From Undibacterium_A arcticum (GTDB lineage: Bacteria; Pseudomonadota; Gammaproteobacteria; Burkholderiales; Burkholderiaceae_D): a stretch of DNA of 64,000 nt. Position 1 is the stretch's first letter, and each line of letters begins with the position of its first letter. Below are positions 8,949 through 19,000 of the stretch, piece after piece. The position numbers and the translations under genes were made by a program. Under the pieces are notes generated by a model, which did no database searches, had not been told where the DNA came from, and saw only the letters and a list, made by a program, of their open reading frames with translations. The stretch lies in the NCBI RefSeq assembly GCF_042660705.1, contig NZ_JBHSUQ010000001.1. One strand, given 5' to 3'.

Positions 8949-10720
8949 ATGAATTTGCGTAATTTATCGATAGGCGCACGACTGGCGATGGGTTTCGGCA
9001 TCACCTTGTTGCTGCTGATCGCGGTACTTGTCAGCAGCAATGTGATTGGCACCACTGACAGAGCAAGACTGATCGATGGACTGGAGCTTGCCAATACCAA
9101 AGAACGGTTGGCAACCACGATGAAGAGTGCGCTGCTCGAAGGCGGCATAGCGATGCGCAATATTGCGCTTCAATCGGATGTCGGTGCCATGCATCTGGGC
9201 GGCGACAGCGTCAGGGCGCATCACAAACGCTTTGCGGACGCACGGGGCAAATTGGAAGCGATCGGACTCACCGATGCTGAAAAAAAAACATCCTGTCCGG
9301 CATTGCGCTGCTGGACAAAAAAATCGAAGCCCCTTTCGTCGAAGCGATGGGCCAGGCGTTCGCCTTCGATAACGACGGCGCGGCAAAAATCCTGGCCACC
9401 GTCATCGATCCGATGCATCAACAGGAACTGGTTGAAATCAACAAGCTGGTCGAGATCCAGCATGCCGCATCCCGCACAGCACTGGAGGTTACCGTTGTCT
9501 CCGGCAGGCAACTAATGATGCTCCTGGTGATCGCGGGATCAGCCGCGTTGGTCATTGGTGGCGTGATTGCCTGGCTGATCACGCGCAGCATCACGCAGCC
9601 GCTGCAAGGAGCCTTATCGATTGCCAAAACGGTTTCTGCCGGCGATCTTGGATCCCGCATTGAAGTGATCGGCAAGGATGAGATCAGCTTGCTGCTACAA
9701 GCGCTGCAGGACATGAATAACAACCTGGCCAGGACGGTGGGTGATGTACGGCGCGGCACTGACAGCATCGCCATCGCTTCCCGCGAAATTGCGTCCGGCA
9801 ATGCCGACCTGTCCGCCCGCACCGAATCGCAAGCCAGTTCGCTGGAACAAACCGCGAGTGCGATGGAGCAGCTCACCAACACTGTCAGGCAAAACGCCGA
9901 CCATGCGCGACAGGCTAACCAGCTCGCCATCTCCGCCTCTACTGTCGCGATCAAGGGTGGGCAGGTCGTATCCCAAGTCGTGGATACCATGGGCTCCATC
10001 AAGGCAAGCGCGCGCAAGATCGTCGATATTATCGGCGTCATCGACGGCATTGCATTTCAGACCAACATCTTGGCATTGAATGCTGCGGTCGAAGCTGCCC
10101 GTGCCGGTGAACAGGGTCGCGGCTTTGCGGTCGTCGCCACCGAAGTGCGCAACCTGGCGCAGCGCTCTGCGGGTGCCGCAAAAGAAATCAAGGCGCTGAT
10201 TGCGGATTCCGTCGAACAAGTTGGCATCGGCAGCAAACTGGTGGACGATGCCGGACAAACGATGGAAGAGATCGTCAATTCGGTCACCCGCGTAACCGAC
10301 ATCATGAGCGACATTAGCGCAGCCAGTCAGGAGCAAAGCGTCGGGATTGAAGAGGTGAACCAGGCCATCAGGCAGATGGATGAAATGACGCAACAGAATG
10401 CCGCGCTGGTGGACCAGGCTGCCGCGGCAGCTGAAAGCATGCGGGTGCTGGCGCAGAAGTTATCCCACGGGGTCAGCGCCTTCCGGCTGGACACGGATGA
10501 TCAGCCCGAACAAATTGCGCGGCCAAGTGAATCCGGCACCGCCGCCGGACTTTATTGCGACAATATAAACTTCCCCTGCGGCCCTCCCACCGCCATTGTG
10601 ATTTTCCAGTGGAAGCTTAGAGCGATACATCAACAAATACCTCAAATAACCCAATGCGAATTGGCGTGGTCAAAGCGAGAGAAGCGTCACCCGCTTTTGC
10701 CAATCGATATCTGGCGCTAG
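8949..10720 (+). CDS. Methyl-accepting chemotaxis protein, frameshifted in poly-A
   Basis: A transmembrane chemoreceptor: N-terminal membrane helix (residues 12-32), periplasmic four-helix sensor, second membrane helix ([22 protein letters not shown]), HAMP linker, and a signalling domain with the conserved hairpin tip [26 protein letters not shown]. The frame breaks in a run of nine A at 9280-9288; ten A restore continuity. The last 60 or so residues after SAFRLDTDD do not resemble family C-termini, no CheR-binding pentapeptide is seen, and the tail may come from another small shift. The ligand is unknown. Position among polyamine genes suggests but does not prove an amine or amino acid ligand. 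Confidence 0.85.
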
Positions 10721-10728
10721 TTAGCGCC
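10713..10728 (+). terminator. Inverted repeat over the chemoreceptor stop
   Basis: GGCGCTA and TAGCGCC form a perfect 7-bp stem with a 2-base gap exactly over the stop codon. No T-run follows, so a rho-independent role is doubtful. Confidence 0.25.
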
Positions 10729-10733
10729 TGCGA

Positions 10734-10811
10734 CTACATCATGCACTGCACACGCTTGCGGTTGGCCTTGTAGTCGGCTCCGGGTACCTTGCGCTTCTTC
10801 GGCTCGCCCAT
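10734..10811 (-). CDS. Small basic peptide ORF, unknown
   Basis: A 25-codon frame starting MGEPKKRKVPGADYKA, with GGAG and AAGG upstream of the ATG. It is strongly basic. It may be a real small protein or the start of a lost gene; I do not recognise it. Confidence 0.2.
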   Translation of the reverse strand: MGEPKKRKVPGADYKANRKRVQCMM

Positions 10812-10925
10812 CGCCTTCTCTCCATCAATCTGATGACAACTTAAACCGTTGTCCAGAATTCGGGATCCACGATAGCTACACAATTCCAGCTATTCAAAAT
10901 TCTCAGTTTGTGTAATCTTCGCTGA

Positions 10926-11875
10926 ATGAGAAAACTTCCACCACTTAACGCATTGCGGGCATTTGAAGCTGCGGCACGGCTGGGTCACTTCGGACAAGCC
11001 GCTAACGAGCTATGTGTGACCAATAGTGCCATTAGCCACCAAATTCGCTCACTTGAAGCGGCATTGGGTGTGGCTCTGTTCGAAAAAAGAGGGCGCACGC
11101 AATATGTGACGGATGCAGGGCAAAGGCTGATGCATACGGTTCAGCAGGCACTGGACATGATGACGGAGGCCTGCTGTAATGCAAGTCACCCCGGCATGAC
11201 CGGCTCGCTGAAGATTTCTGCTCCAACGGAGTTGGCGCACCGTCTGTTTCCTCGCCTGATAGGCGATTTTTCAAATCGTCACCCTGGCCTGACGCTACAC
11301 CTGCTGGTCCATGACAGCGACTCAGACGAAATCAATCTGGCTGCCGATATCACCATCATGTATGCCATGGGCGATACAGACTGGTCACGCTATTGGGTTG
11401 TACCATTTCTCGCAATCGAGTTCTTTCCTGTGTGCCACCCATCACTCATCGAAGGCGAAAATGGTCTGCGGAGCCCGGGGGATCTGAATCGCTGCTGCAT
11501 GCTGCACGATGATCCCAATGGGAAACATGGGCCAGCTGGCTAGGCGCCTTCGCATCAAGCGATCCACTGCCGACTCGCAATATTCATTTTGCGCACTCGG
11601 GATTGGCGATTGAAGCGGCACTGCAAAAGCTCGGTGTGTGTTTGGCAGACGTTCTGACGGCGGGAGATGATCTGAAAAGCGGCAGGCTGGTGCGCCCATT
11701 TGCCGGGACCGTACCCTCCCCCGGCAACTACTATCTTGTAGTGGAACGAAGAAAAATGGAAGACCCGCGCCTGTCTGCATTCATCGGCTACTCAAGCCTC
11801 ACACCGTATTTATGTGAAACGAATTTAGGTGAAATTAACTCACCTTTTTCTGAAAATTTATCAATAGTTAATTAA
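10926..11875 (+). CDS. LysR-family regulator, GcvA type, frameshifted
   Basis: The N-terminal winged helix (LPPLNALRAFEAAARLGHFGQAANELCVTNSAISHQIR in outline, residues 4-41) is typical of GcvA-like LysR proteins, followed by the substrate-binding domain. The frame breaks at a GGG run at 11520-11522; a fourth G restores GETWASWLGAF and the downstream half with LGVCLADVLTAGDDLKSGRLVRPF, a strongly conserved GcvA-type ending. It lies just upstream of aguA and aguB on the same strand, so it probably controls agmatine use. Confidence 0.8.
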
Positions 11876-11954
11876 AAAAAAATTCAAATTAGCATTGCGC
11901 CATGAATTTCGACATCCCGTTGATCCCAACTTTCCAATAACACTGGAGCAGTTC

Positions 11955-13058
11955 ATGGCACATACGCTTACATCCCTTCCCCTTAATGATGGTTTTCGTT
12001 GTCCAGGCGAATTTGAAACAAAATCTGGCTGCTGGTTAGGATGGCCAGAACGAACCGACGTCTGGCGAAATGGAGGCAAGCCAGCCCAGAAAGTCTGGGT
12101 TGCAATCGCATCGGCTATCGCTGAAAGCGAACCCGTTACCATCTGTGCTTCAGCCACGCAATTTGCGAATGCGCGGGCGATGCTTCCCGATCACGTTCGT
12201 GTTATCGAGATGTCCGTCAACGACTGCTGGTTCCGAGATAGTGGTCCGGCATGGCTCCTGAACGATCAGGGTGAGGTGCGCGGTGTCGATTTTCAGTTCA
12301 ATGCCTACGGTGGCCTTAGCGGCGGCATTTACTTTCCATGGGACAAAGACGATCAGATCGCCCAAAAGATCTTGGAGGTAGAAAGGGCAGATCGTTATCG
12401 CGCACCGATCATCGCTGAAATGGGCGGGATTCAATGTGACGGCGAAGGGACGGTACTCACGACTGAGCAGTGCCTGCTGAACACGAATCGCAATGCCCAC
12501 ATGGGGAAGGAAGCAGTCACCCAACATCTGCTTGATTATTTGGGCGCAAGCAAAGTGATCTGGCTGCCTCGTGGATGCAAGTTCGATGAGACTGACGGTC
12601 ATATTGATGATTTAGCCTGTTTCATCCGCCCGGGCGAAGTGGTCCTGCAATGGACTGATGATGCAAGCGACCCACAATATGAAATCTACCAGGAAGCCTT
12701 TCGTATTCTTTCATTCACCACGGATGCAAGAGGACGAAAGCTGAAAATCCACAAAATGTATGCCCCGGCTCCGCTGGTCTGGACCGACGAGGAAGCTGCC
12801 GGCCTCGACCATGGCGACGCAGCGTTGGCCAGAGTTGCAGGAACCCAAATCTGCGCCTCCTACATCAACTACTACGTCGGCAATAGCGTGGTAGTCGTAC
12901 CGGAATTCGGCGACCCGAACGATGAAGCGCAACGACTTCTTGCGGACCTGTTTCCAACACATCGCATCATTGGCATCGCCAATACCCGCGAGATTTTGCT
13001 GGGCGGGGGCAACATCGCCTGCATCACCTCACCGCAATACGCCGCAGTACATCGTTAA
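11955..13058 (+). CDS. aguA: Agmatine deiminase
   Basis: A 367-residue peptidyl-arginine-deiminase-like enzyme converting agmatine to N-carbamoylputrescine and ammonia. Signature segments are CWLGWPERTDVWR near the start, NDCWFRDSGPAW, DETDGHIDDLACF with the catalytic His/Asp, and the catalytic cysteine in GGGNIACITSPQ near residue 356. The family usually has GNIHCIT, so His to Ala next to the cysteine is a small deviation. The ATG at 11955 has a GGAG site; upstream in-frame codons look non-coding. aguB follows, giving the deiminase route to putrescine alongside the agmatinases. Confidence 0.92.
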   Translation: MAHTLTSLPLNDGFRCPGEFETKSGCWLGWPERTDVWRNGGKPAQKVWVAIASAIAESEPVTICASATQFANARAMLPDHVRVIEMSVNDCWFRDSGPAWLLNDQGEVRGVDFQFNAYGGLSGGIYFPWDKDDQIAQKILEVERADRYRAPIIAEMGGIQCDGEGTVLTTEQCLLNTNRNAHMGKEAVTQHLLDYLGASKVIWLPRGCKFDETDGHIDDLACFIRPGEVVLQWTDDASDPQYEIYQEAFRILSFTTDARGRKLKIHKMYAPAPLVWTDEEAAGLDHGDAALARVAGTQICASYINYYVGNSVVVVPEFGDPNDEAQRLLADLFPTHRIIGIANTREILLGGGNIACITSPQYAAVHR

Positions 13059-13222
13059 GCCGAGTTCGTCGATTACACGGGCTACCCTGTCATTCCGACG
13101 ACATTGGCAATACGGCACATCGTTCAAGCGACGCGCAGGGTAACCGAAGGATGTAATGCGAATCCTTATCTGACGCAACTACAACCGCTCGTTCCAACCC
13201 CATGACCAAGGATGCCACTACC

Positions 13223-14136
13223 ATGAAATCCCGTTTGATAACCGTTGCAGCAATCCAAATGGCCTCTGGCGACTGGAATCTGGAACGTAATATGGATCGC
13301 GCCGAGGGTCTGACTCGTCAAGCAGCGGGCGAGGGTGCGAACCTGGTGTTATGCCCCGAACTCTTCATGAGTCCTTATTTCTGTATCGATGAAAACAGCG
13401 ATCACTTCGACCTCGCCGAACCGCTAGATCAAAATGAAAGCTGGCGCGATTTGGTCGCTTGGCGGCGGAATTGGCAATCGTGCTGCCGGTCGGGTTTTTT
13501 GAGCGGGCTGGGAAGGCATTTTATAACTCTCTCGTTGTGTTTGACGCGGACGGAAGCTGCTTGGGCGTGTATCGGAAAACCCATGTTCCCGACAGCCCAG
13601 GGTATTCTGAAAAATTCTACTTCACGCCCGGCGATACAGGCTTCAAGGTCTGGTCGACGAGATTTGGCCACATCGGCATCGGTATCTGCTGGGACCAGTG
13701 GTTTCCGGAAACGGCGCGCGCCATGGCGTTAATGGGCGCGGAGGTCTTGTGCTTCCCAACCATCATTGGCAGTGACCCAATGTTGCCGGAATTGGACTGC
13801 TCCGGGCACTGGCAGCGAACCATGCAAGGCCATGCCGCCGCAAATATGATGCCAATGGTCTGTGCGAACAGGATAGGCAAAGAAACGGGCAAGGGAAATG
13901 CAGGCCAGGCATCGCTCAGCGTGACCTTTCACGGGCGAAGTTTTATCACGGATGGCACAGGGGATAAGGTCGCAGAAGCAGGAACGGACGATGAAACCAT
14001 CCTCTTGCATACCTTCGATTTAGCGCAGTGTCGGCGTGCCCGCGAGAACTGGGGCTTGTTTCGTGATCGCAGACCGGCGATGTATGGCGTGTTGGGCACG
14101 AGCGACGGTCGCGTTTCCGGTGCCGTTCCCACATGA
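13223..14136 (+). CDS. aguB: N-carbamoylputrescine amidase, frameshifted
   Basis: A nitrilase-superfamily amidase that hydrolyses N-carbamoylputrescine to putrescine. The Glu-Lys-Cys triad is visible: NLVLCPELFMSPYF, YRKTHVPDSPGYSEKFYF and GIGICWDQWFPETAR. The frame breaks at TT, 13459-13460; one more T gives VALAAELAIVLPVGFFERAG and joins both halves to the usual length of about 300 residues. I chose the ATG at 13223 for its AAGGA site; an ATG at 13202 is possible. It follows aguA by about 165 bases. Confidence 0.88.
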
Positions 14137-14206
14137 AATGCGGCCTTGCCGGCCCGCTACCACCCAAAAAATGTGTCGGCCAGATCCGTGTTTTGGGCAC
14201 CCGTCA

Positions 14207-14437
14207 TCAGCAAATGATGGCGGTCTGCCGCCGACCCGCGATCTGTTCCGTGCCCAGCCCTGGCACCGGTGTTTCCGACGTCCGGATCGGGCTGGCGAGC
14301 AGCGGAACTGTGCCAGCGGTCGGATGAGGCAGATCAATCTTCATGCCGCGCGGCTGGACTTGCACATCCTCAAATACCTGCGCCAGATCGGCGATCGGCC
14401 CGCACGACACACCAGCCTGGCTTGTAGGTGGGTAAGA
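14207..14437 (-). pseudogene. Fragment of CaiB/BaiF family III CoA-transferase (C-terminal part)
   Basis: On the minus strand the frame reads AGVSCGPIADLAQVFEDVQ, then QPRGMKIDLPHPTAGTVPL and LASPIRTSETPVP, which is the characteristic C-terminal region of formyl-CoA transferase-like enzymes. The rest of the gene, more than 300 residues, is absent on both sides, so this is a relic left between aguB and the putrescine-binding protein gene. Confidence 0.65.
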
Positions 14438-14467
14438 TCAATCTGATTTGGGAGGGTGGAGACCCGA

Positions 14468-15617
14468 TCAGACCCCGAGTTTGAATTTCGTGTATACCCG
14501 CGTCATGGTTCGGCGGACATCATTGTTCAACAATTCCGGTGCAGTCATCCGTTTTATATCAGCCTCGGACAGGAATACCGATTTGTTCTCGGCGATTTCT
14601 TTCTTGACGAACTTGATGCTGGCGGCATTCGAATTGGCATAGAACACCTTATTGGTCTGACTCGCGTGGACTTCAGGGCGCATGATGTAATTCATGAACA
14701 GCAGCGCGTTGTTCGGATGCGGGGCATCGCTGGGGATCGCCAGCGTGTCAAAGAAGAGTTCCGCACCGGTCTTCGGTATCAGCGCCTCGATCTTGTATCC
14801 GTTCTTGGCATCGACCGCGCGTTGACGAGCGATGTTGATGTCGCCAGACCAACCGAGCGCGACACACACCGACCCATTCGCCATGTCGTTGACATAGCCC
14901 ACTGAACTGAATAGCGTGACGTAAGGACGAATTTTCTGCAGTAAATTGCCGGCATCCTGATAATCACCGCTATTCTTGGAGTAGGGATTTTTTCCCAAGT
15001 AATTTAAGGCTGCTGGCAGGATATCCGCCGGGGTGTCGACGAAGGAGACACCGCAGGATTTCAGTTTCGACATGTACTTCGGATCGAACACCAGATCCCA
15101 GGCATTGTCCGGCATCGGCAGGTCACCGAGCGCGGCTTTCACTTTGTCGACGTTGATGCCGACCGTGGTATAGCCCCAAAGCCAACTGATTAAATGATCA
15201 TTATTGGGATCGAGCCTGGCCAGTTTCGCCTGGACCACGGGATCCATGTTCTTGAGATTGGGCAACTGGCTCTTGTCGAGTTTGCGCAGCAAGCCGCCTT
15301 GGATTTGTAGACCTGCCCACAGCGCGGACGGCACCACAATGTCGTAACCCGATCTGCCAGCGACCAGCTTCGCATGCAGGGTTTCATTGCCGTCGAAGTA
15401 GTCGGAGCGCACCTGGATGCCGGTCTCTTTCTCAAAGTTCTTGACCGTGTCGTCCGCGATATAGGCGGCCCAATTGTAGAGGTTGAGAACTTTCTTCTTG
15501 GGCTATGGCCGGGGCGGCGGCCATGGCTGCGACACCGAATGCAGCTGCGACTATGGACAGTGGCAAATTGAACCCGATGCGTTGCTTGCGCGGTAATTTC
15601 CGCGTCATTGTATTCAT
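14468..15617 (-). CDS. potF: Putrescine/spermidine-binding periplasmic protein, frameshifted
   Basis: An extracellular solute-binding protein of the PotD/PotF family. It begins with a signal peptide (hydrophobic core LSIVAAAFGVAAMAAA, cleavage near AIAQ) and continues with VLNLYNWAAYIADDTVKNFEKE in outline, YDIVVPSALWAG and LGWSGDINIARQRA. The reading frame shifts by one base at the TTT/CTTCTT stretch 15491-15499; removing one base (or adding two) joins both parts to about 382 residues. It is the second gene after agmatinase 2 on the same strand. The matching permease and ATPase genes are absent here, so it relies on a transporter encoded elsewhere. Confidence 0.85.
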
Positions 15618-15684
15618 GTTTGTCTCCTCTTGAATCGAAATGAAGGTGCCTGCTTGGGTGCCGCTAGCGTACCTTAACCATTTT

Positions 15685-16704
15685 TTAAGATGCTGCTCGC
15701 ATTAAAAAAAGCGCCTGTGTTGCCTGCTCAATTGACACGGCTGGTTTGCCCGCTAGCTTCTGGTTGCGTAGCACACACAACAGGTCGGCAGCGATATGCG
15801 CGGCGGCCAGCGCCGTGATTTCGCTCTGGTCGAAGGATGGTGACACCTCGACCACATCCATGCCGACCAGGTTCACCGGCCCCATGCCGCGGATGATGGC
15901 CAAGGCCTGCGCCGAACTCAGACCACCGGGGACCGGGGTGCCGGTACCTGGTGCAAACGCCGGGTCGAGACAATCGATATCGAAGGTCAGGTAAGTCGGG
16001 CGGTCACCGACGATGGACAGAATCTTTTCCAGCGCCGCTTGCGGGCCGTGGGCGTGGACCCACGGCGCGTCCAGGATGTGGATACCCATGAAGTCGTCGT
16101 TCCAGGTGCGGATGCCGACCTGTACCGAGGTGTTCGGGTCGATCAGGCCATCCTTCACCGCCTTGTAAAACATGCTGCCGTGGTTCAGCGACTCCGGGCT
16201 GTCATCGGGCCAGGTGTCGCAGTGGGCGTCGAAGTGGATCAGCGACAGCGGTTTGCCATACTTTTCGGCATGCGCCTTCAGCAAAGGGTAGGTAATGAAG
16301 TGGTCGCCGCCGAAAGTCAGCATCTTGGCGCCGCTGGCGAGGATGGTGCGGGCGTGTTCAACGATGCTTTGTGAGATCGTCAACGGGTTGTGCGCATCGA
16401 ACCAGCAGTCGCCATAGTCGATCACCGCCAAGTCATCGAACGGGTTGAAGCCCCAGGGATAAGGGGCCAGTTCTGCCAACTGCACGCTGGCTGCGCGCAC
16501 CGCTGCCGGACCCTGGCGGGCGCCGGAGCGGAAGGTGGTGGCGAGGTCAAGCGGAACGCCCGATATCGCGACATCGACGCAGCTCAGGTCACGGCTGTAA
16601 TTGCGCCGCATGAAGCTGAGTACGCCGGCATAAGTGTTCTCAGCACAGGAGCCGTAGAGGGAGGTGCGGCGAATTGCACCATCGCCCTTGATCGTTGAGT
16701 CCAT
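15685..16704 (-). CDS. speB: Agmatinase
   Basis: A 339-residue manganese ureohydrolase. It follows the E. coli SpeB pattern closely: ISGVPLDLATTFRSGARQGP, FGGDHFITYPLL, HFDAHCDTW, LIDPNTSVQVGIRT and DIDCLDPAFAPGTGTPVPGG. It therefore most likely cleaves agmatine to putrescine and urea. It heads an operon with the putrescine-binding protein gene and is divergent from a LysR regulator. Having this plus a second ureohydrolase and the aguAB route in one region is unusual redundancy. Confidence 0.92.
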   Translation of the reverse strand: MDSTIKGDGAIRRTSLYGSCAENTYAGVLSFMRRNYSRDLSCVDVAISGVPLDLATTFRSGARQGPAAVRAASVQLAELAPYPWGFNPFDDLAVIDYGDCWFDAHNPLTISQSIVEHARTILASGAKMLTFGGDHFITYPLLKAHAEKYGKPLSLIHFDAHCDTWPDDSPESLNHGSMFYKAVKDGLIDPNTSVQVGIRTWNDDFMGIHILDAPWVHAHGPQAALEKILSIVGDRPTYLTFDIDCLDPAFAPGTGTPVPGGLSSAQALAIIRGMGPVNLVGMDVVEVSPSFDQSEITALAAAHIAADLLCVLRNQKLAGKPAVSIEQATQALFLMRAAS

Positions 16705-16754
16705 TTGATTGCTCCGAGTTGTTCAGTAAGTGAGTGATCGATGTATTTGCATTA

Positions 16755-16771
16755 CATTAATATTTCTAATG
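16755..16771. promoter_or_regulatory. Candidate LysR operator
   Basis: CATTAATATTTCTAATG is a perfect CATTA-N7-TAATG dyad that contains the T-N11-A core of LysR-type binding sites. It lies in the divergent interval between speB and the LysR gene. Confidence 0.55.
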
Positions 16772-16868
16772 CTTGAAGATTACGTCTGGGATTGGCGTTG
16801 ATACTATCGACCAAGAAGGGCAATGTAAAATGATGGATATTTCTTGATTGATTAGTTTTTTTAATACC

Positions 16869-17759
16869 ATGCAGAATAGATTGCCACCGCTTCAAAGCCT
16901 GATTGCGTTCGAGGCGGCCGCCAGATTGGGCGGGTTGTCACGTGCGGCGGTGGAGCTGTCACTGACGCAATCGGCCATCAGCCACCAAATCCGGAACCTG
17001 GAGAGCTGGGTTGGCCAGCCCCTGTTTCGCCGGGTCGGGCGCGGCGTCACGCTGACGGCCGCGGGCGAGCTATTTTGCGAGACGGTGCGCAATACGCTGA
17101 AAACCCTCAGTGATGGGCGGGAACGCATCGAGCCTTACCGCAATATGGACTCGGTCCTGTTGGCCTGTTCCTCAGATTTTGCTGCTGGCTGGCTGATGCC
17201 AAGGCTGCCGGCCTTGAAAGGGCAGCATCCCGGCATCGAGATCTGGTTGATCACGCAAGAGGAGCTGCGCGAAATCGACCGCATTGATGTTGACCTGATC
17301 GTGTCGACGCAGGCATTGGAGAGTGCCGATCTGAAGTCCGTAGCACTACTGGAAGACCGCGCCATCGCAGTGTGTGGGCCACGGATGGCAACGCGGCTGC
17401 AGGCGCGGCCATTTCCCGAGGTGCTGATGGCAGCGCCCCTGATCATGGATGAGCACCGTCCGGAATGGGCGCCGTGGCTGGCCGATTACCGCCCGAAGGA
17501 AGGCTCGCCGCAGCGCAGCATCACAGTCGATGATGCGCGCCTGCTACTGACTGCGGCAGAGCAAGAGCTCGGCATCGCGATGGTGTCGCAGCTGTTGGCC
17601 GATGTCGCGCTGCAACAAGGGCGGCTCATGTCGTTGCCGCAGATTCCCGGCTTTCCCTTGCCCGGCCTGTGGTTGATGAAATCACGCCTGACGCCGCGCA
17701 CGCCGGCCGTGGAAATCGCTTTCGAGTGGTTATGTGCCAGTGCCGCTGCCGTGCATTGA
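16869..17759 (+). CDS. LysR-family regulator, GcvA type
   Basis: About 296 residues with an N-terminal helix-turn-helix (LQSLIAFEAAARLGGLSRAA, then SLTQSAISHQIRNLESW) and a periplasmic-binding-like effector domain (SITVDDARLLLTAAEQELGIAM). It is divergent from speB-potF and the dyad between them is a likely target, so it probably controls agmatine/putrescine use. The start is uncertain: ATG at 16869 fits family N-termini but has no clear ribosome site; TTG at 16848 is the alternative. Confidence 0.85.
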   Translation: MQNRLPPLQSLIAFEAAARLGGLSRAAVELSLTQSAISHQIRNLESWVGQPLFRRVGRGVTLTAAGELFCETVRNTLKTLSDGRERIEPYRNMDSVLLACSSDFAAGWLMPRLPALKGQHPGIEIWLITQEELREIDRIDVDLIVSTQALESADLKSVALLEDRAIAVCGPRMATRLQARPFPEVLMAAPLIMDEHRPEWAPWLADYRPKEGSPQRSITVDDARLLLTAAEQELGIAMVSQLLADVALQQGRLMSLPQIPGFPLPGLWLMKSRLTPRTPAVEIAFEWLCASAAAVH

Positions 17760-17790
17760 TACCGCCACTTGTGGTTCTGATGGGGCTAAC

Positions 17791-17804
17791 GCGGGTCAGC
17801 CCGC
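17791..17804. terminator. Short hairpin between convergent genes
   Basis: GCGGG-TCAG-CCCGC lies in the 50-base gap between the LysR gene and the end of alr. There is no T-run, so its function is uncertain. Confidence 0.25.
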
Positions 17805-17810
17805 AGTTGA

Positions 17811-18992
17811 TCACCAGTGAGCTACCGCCTCGCCGGCGATCGATGACGAAGCAGCTGCGCCAGCAAGCGGATCGTCGCAGTTGCATGGTGCATCAACATA
17901 TTCGCGATGAAACCGGTTTCCCAAGCTTGTCAGTATTTCATACCCTATGGTTCTGGCGAGCGCAGCGACGGTATCCACCGGATGGTTCGGGCCGATCAAG
18001 TCGACCATTGCGCCGGGAACCAATTTTGTCCTGTCTATGGCGGTAACATCGAGTGTGATGGTGTCCATTGACACGCTTCCCACGAAGGGTACGCTCACCC
18101 CACCGATAACAGCAATGCCCCGGTTGCTCATTGCCCGCATCCATCCATCCGCGTAGCCGACGGAAACCGTCGCAATATGGCGCGCGCTATCGGCGCGGTA
18201 AGTCAGGCCATAGCCGACGTAATCCCCGATTTTAATAGTTCGAGTTTGAATAATCCTCCCCTGCAATGAGACAACTGGATGCATCGGGTTCGGCTCGCCT
18301 GCGACTGGCGCCAGACCATACAGTGCGGCGCCGGGACGCACCAGGTCGAACTGATAGGGGCGCCCCAGAAATATTCCGGAGGAATTGGCGAGACTCGCGG
18401 GGATCGATGGAAACCGCGCGCGCAGGACCTGGAATCGACGTAGTTGCGCCTCGTTCATGAAGTGCGACTGCGACTCGGCGCAGGCAAGGTGGCTCATCAG
18501 ATATCGCAAGTCGATGCAATGCAAATAATTCGCGTCGCTCAGCAGGATGTCGACCTCATCCGGCGACAAACCCATGCGTGACATGCCAGTGTCGACCTGA
18601 ATTACCGCCGGCAGGCGCCGGTCCAGTTGCTGGCACAGCGTGCGCCAGGCTCTTACCTGCGGCAGGCTGTTGAGCACGGGAATGAGCCCGTGTTCAATGA
18701 AGTCGCGTTCCGCCTCAGGCGGCGGGCCGTGCAGCACGAATATGTCGGCCTCAGCCGGAACACACCGCCGTAGTCCGATGCCCTCATCAAGATGCGCAAC
18801 AAAAAAATGCCGACAACCCTCTTGCGCCAGGATCGGCGCGATATGGCTAGCCCCCAAACCGTAAGCATCGGCCTTCATCACCGCTGCGCACGCTGCCTTG
18901 CCTGCTTGCCGGCGCAGCAAGCGGTAATTTTGGCGGATTGCGCCAAGGTCTATGGACAGCGTTGCGCCTGAACTCGTCTTCGTCGGCTTCAT
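17811..18992 (-). CDS. dadX: Alanine racemase
   Basis: A 393-residue fold-type-III PLP racemase interconverting L- and D-alanine. The Schiff-base lysine K40 is in AVMKADAYGLG and the opposing catalytic tyrosine is in VGYGLTYRADS; VSVGYADGW and GSVSMDTITLDV are also family blocks. The ATG at 18992 fits the family start. The 8-base gap after dadA shows a dadA-dadX operon, so this is the catabolic racemase that feeds D-alanine to DadA. The terminal 25 or so residues (NCDDPLAGAAASS onward) are an extra tail. Confidence 0.92.
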   Translation of the reverse strand: MKPTKTSSGATLSIDLGAIRQNYRLLRRQAGKAACAAVMKADAYGLGASHIAPILAQEGCRHFFVAHLDEGIGLRRCVPAEADIFVLHGPPPEAERDFIEHGLIPVLNSLPQVRAWRTLCQQLDRRLPAVIQVDTGMSRMGLSPDEVDILLSDANYLHCIDLRYLMSHLACAESQSHFMNEAQLRRFQVLRARFPSIPASLANSSGIFLGRPYQFDLVRPGAALYGLAPVAGEPNPMHPVVSLQGRIIQTRTIKIGDYVGYGLTYRADSARHIATVSVGYADGWMRAMSNRGIAVIGGVSVPFVGSVSMDTITLDVTAIDRTKLVPGAMVDLIGPNHPVDTVAALARTIGYEILTSLGNRFHREYVDAPCNCDDPLAGAAASSSIAGEAVAHW

Positions 18993-19000
18993 GAATTTTT

